Assembly: GCF_000317225.1 (NCBI RefSeq)
Contig: NZ_AJLL01000089.1
Location: forward strand, 1-64,000
Direction: 5' to 3'
Origin: Fischerella thermalis PCC 7521
Lineage (GTDB): Bacteria; Cyanobacteriota; Cyanobacteriia; Cyanobacteriales; Nostocaceae
DNA: 64,000 bases
The notes under the pieces are model-generated. The model was not told where the DNA came from, did not search any database, and was given only the letters and a program-made list of their open reading frames with translations. A program made the translations under genes and the position numbers. Of this stretch, positions 62,430-64,000 are shown one piece after another; positions within the stretch are counted from its first letter, which is position 1; each line of letters begins with the position of its first letter.

Positions 62430-62729
62430 ATTCACAACGCACGCGCTGCGGTAATGTAAAATACCAAAAGCAATTTGCACAAAAAATTAAAAGTGTCTAT
62501 TTTACCCAACGACTATTTGTTTTTCCCTTGGAAACACAGAATAGTTAAGAAAATCATAGCATGATCTCTGTGCAATTCATTGGGATCAGGAGATTCGGTG
62601 TGGGTGCGTTTGAATTTTGTCATGCAGGCATGATGCGAACGGGTTTAGCTCTTGAGCAAGTGTCTGAAAAACATTAGTTAAGATTTAACTTTTGGAATGC
62701 AAAAAAACTGAAAACTTTATTTTTATAGT
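62430..62729. other. Upstream region of rimO
   Basis: A 300-bp stretch with no clear gene. It has no HIP1 octamer or heptamer array. The rimO promoter probably lies here. Confidence 0.45.
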
Positions 62730-64000
62730 ATGGGTGAAAAACCAACCATTGCAATATCTCATCTGGGTTGTGAAAAAAATCGAATTGATACAGAACATAT
62801 GTTAGGGCTGCTAGTAGAAGCAGGCTATGGCGTAGATTCTAATGAAGAGTTAGCAGATTACGTTATCGTTAATACTTGTAGTTTTATCGAAGCAGCTCGG
62901 GAAGAATCTGTCAGGACTCTAGTAGAACTGGCAGAGGCGAATAAAAAAATCGTCATTACAGGTTGTATGGCGCAGCATTTCCAAGAGCAGTTATTGGAAG
63001 AGTTGCCCGAAGCAGTAGCGGTAGTAGGTACAGGCGATTATCACAAAATCGTTGATGTGATTGCACGAGTAGAACAGGGCGATCGCGTCAAAGAAATTAG
63101 CCCCGAACCAACTTACATCGCCGATGAAACCACACCCCGCTATCGCACTACAACCGAAGGTGTGGCATATGTAAGAATTGCAGAAGGATGTGATTATCGC
63201 TGTGCGTTTTGTATCATTCCGCAGCTGCGAGGAAACCAGCGATCGCGTACTATAGAATCAATAGTCGCGGAAGCTGAACAATTAGTAAGTCAAGGGGTAC
63301 AGGAAATCATTTTGATTTCCCAAATCACCACAAATTACGGTATAGATATCTACGGGAAGCCTAAATTAGCCGAATTGCTTCGTGCTTTGGGGAAAGTAGA
63401 CGTGCCGTGGATTCGGATGCACTATGCTTATCCGACGGGACTGACTCCAGATGTGATTACGGCAATTCGTGAAACACCCAATGTCTTACCTTATCTGGAT
63501 TTGCCCCTGCAACATTCCCATCCCGAAATTCTCCGCGCCATGAACCGTCCTTGGCAAGGACAAGTCAACGATGGAATTATCGAACGCATCAAGGAAGCAC
63601 TACCACAGGCGATACTGCGGACAACATTTATTGTCGGATTTCCTGGCGAAGATGATGAACATTTTCAGCATTTATTTCAATTCATCCAACGCCATGAATT
63701 TGACCATGTAGGTGTTTTCACCTTCTCTCCAGAGGAAGGAACACCAGCCTACAACCTACCCAATCAATTACCGCAAGCAATCAAAGATGAACGGCGGGAC
63801 ATATTGATGGAACTGCAACAGCCAATTTCTCTACGTAAAAATCAGCAAGAAATTGGCAGAGTCGTTGATGTTTTGATTGAACAAGAAAATCCCTCAACAG
63901 GAGAATTAATCGGTCGTTCGGCGAGATTTGCTCCGGAAGTAGATGGTCAAGTTTACGTTCGTGGGCAAGCAAGATTGGGAACTATCGTACCAGTAGCCAT
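62730..64000 (+). CDS. rimO: Ribosomal protein S12 methylthiotransferase RimO (partial, runs off the window)
   Basis: A radical-SAM enzyme that adds a methylthio group to an Asp of ribosomal protein S12. It starts [20 protein letters not shown], with the three N-terminal cysteines of the first iron-sulfur cluster (HLGC, NTCSF, TGCMA). The radical-SAM cluster is CDYRCAFC near residue 158. [19 protein letters not shown] and [14 protein letters not shown] are family motifs. [19 protein letters not shown] starts the C-terminal TRAM domain, which is cut by the window end after about 423 codons. The ATG at 62730 is the natural start. Confidence 0.93.
   Translation, partial: MGEKPTIAISHLGCEKNRIDTEHMLGLLVEAGYGVDSNEELADYVIVNTCSFIEAAREESVRTLVELAEANKKIVITGCMAQHFQEQLLEELPEAVAVVGTGDYHKIVDVIARVEQGDRVKEISPEPTYIADETTPRYRTTTEGVAYVRIAEGCDYRCAFCIIPQLRGNQRSRTIESIVAEAEQLVSQGVQEIILISQITTNYGIDIYGKPKLAELLRALGKVDVPWIRMHYAYPTGLTPDVITAIRETPNVLPYLDLPLQHSHPEILRAMNRPWQGQVNDGIIERIKEALPQAILRTTFIVGFPGEDDEHFQHLFQFIQRHEFDHVGVFTFSPEEGTPAYNLPNQLPQAIKDERRDILMELQQPISLRKNQQEIGRVVDVLIEQENPSTGELIGRSARFAPEVDGQVYVRGQARLGTIVPVA

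Overview
The window is a 64 kb stretch of chromosome from a filamentous cyanobacterium, most likely of the Nostocales (Nostoc/Anabaena/Calothrix type). I infer this from the very frequent HIP1 octamer GCGATCGC, the heptamer repeats TTAGTAG/TTAGTGG between genes, several dispersed small repeats, and cyanobacterial markers: PSRP-3/Ycf65, BtpA, the separate atpB-atpC pair, DUF3288 and DUF3172 proteins, and a VKOR-thioredoxin fusion. I see no rRNA, tRNA, CRISPR array, insertion sequence or prophage.

Layout. 1-5.2 kb: a cyclic-peptide-type ABC exporter and two glycosyltransferases among repeats. 5.2-12.9 kb: housekeeping genes (holB, an M48 peptidase with TPR-like region, a DUF697 GTPase, a DUF3288 protein, clpC). 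13.1-15.9 kb: a YefM/YoeB toxin-antitoxin pair with a recognisable double operator, an AI-2E family permease and a small unknown protein. 16.8-21.5 kb: an AT-rich glycan cluster (Wzt-like ATPase, methyltransferase, two GT2 enzymes) that lacks the expected Wzm permease. 21.7-24.1 kb: M50 protease, prohibitin-like protein, endonuclease V. 24.4-29.8 kb: two FHA proteins, one fused to a probable flavoprotein, then a GDSL esterase, a membrane protein and an APS kinase-like protein. 30-37.4 kb: a CPA2 antiporter with UspA domains, secreted or envelope proteins including an AMIN protein and a GDSL autotransporter, and an ABC-2 permease. 37.6-43 kb: clpB, the PSRP-3 gene, and atpB-atpC on the minus strand.

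43.3-54.6 kb is entirely minus strand: a two-component system (kinase then regulator), a 21-copy 13-bp tandem repeat, then UDP-glucose dehydrogenase, two paralogous COG4671-type glycosyltransferases, a GT4, a GT2 and an MsbA-like ABC exporter. This looks like a complete synthesis and export module for a uronic-acid-containing glycan or glycolipid, and it is my best candidate for an undescribed system. 55-64 kb: SirB1-like protein, SRPBCC protein, a CHASE2-PAS-GGDEF cyclase, VKOR fusion, btpA, and rimO, which runs off the end of the window.

The most informative non-coding features are the YefM/YoeB operator, the 13-bp array with its own higher-order period, opposed heptamer arrays inside the atpB-atpC spacer, a small dispersed repeat nested in another repeat at about 49.05 kb, and several long perfect palindromes. 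Family names come from recognising motifs by eye; no database search was run.
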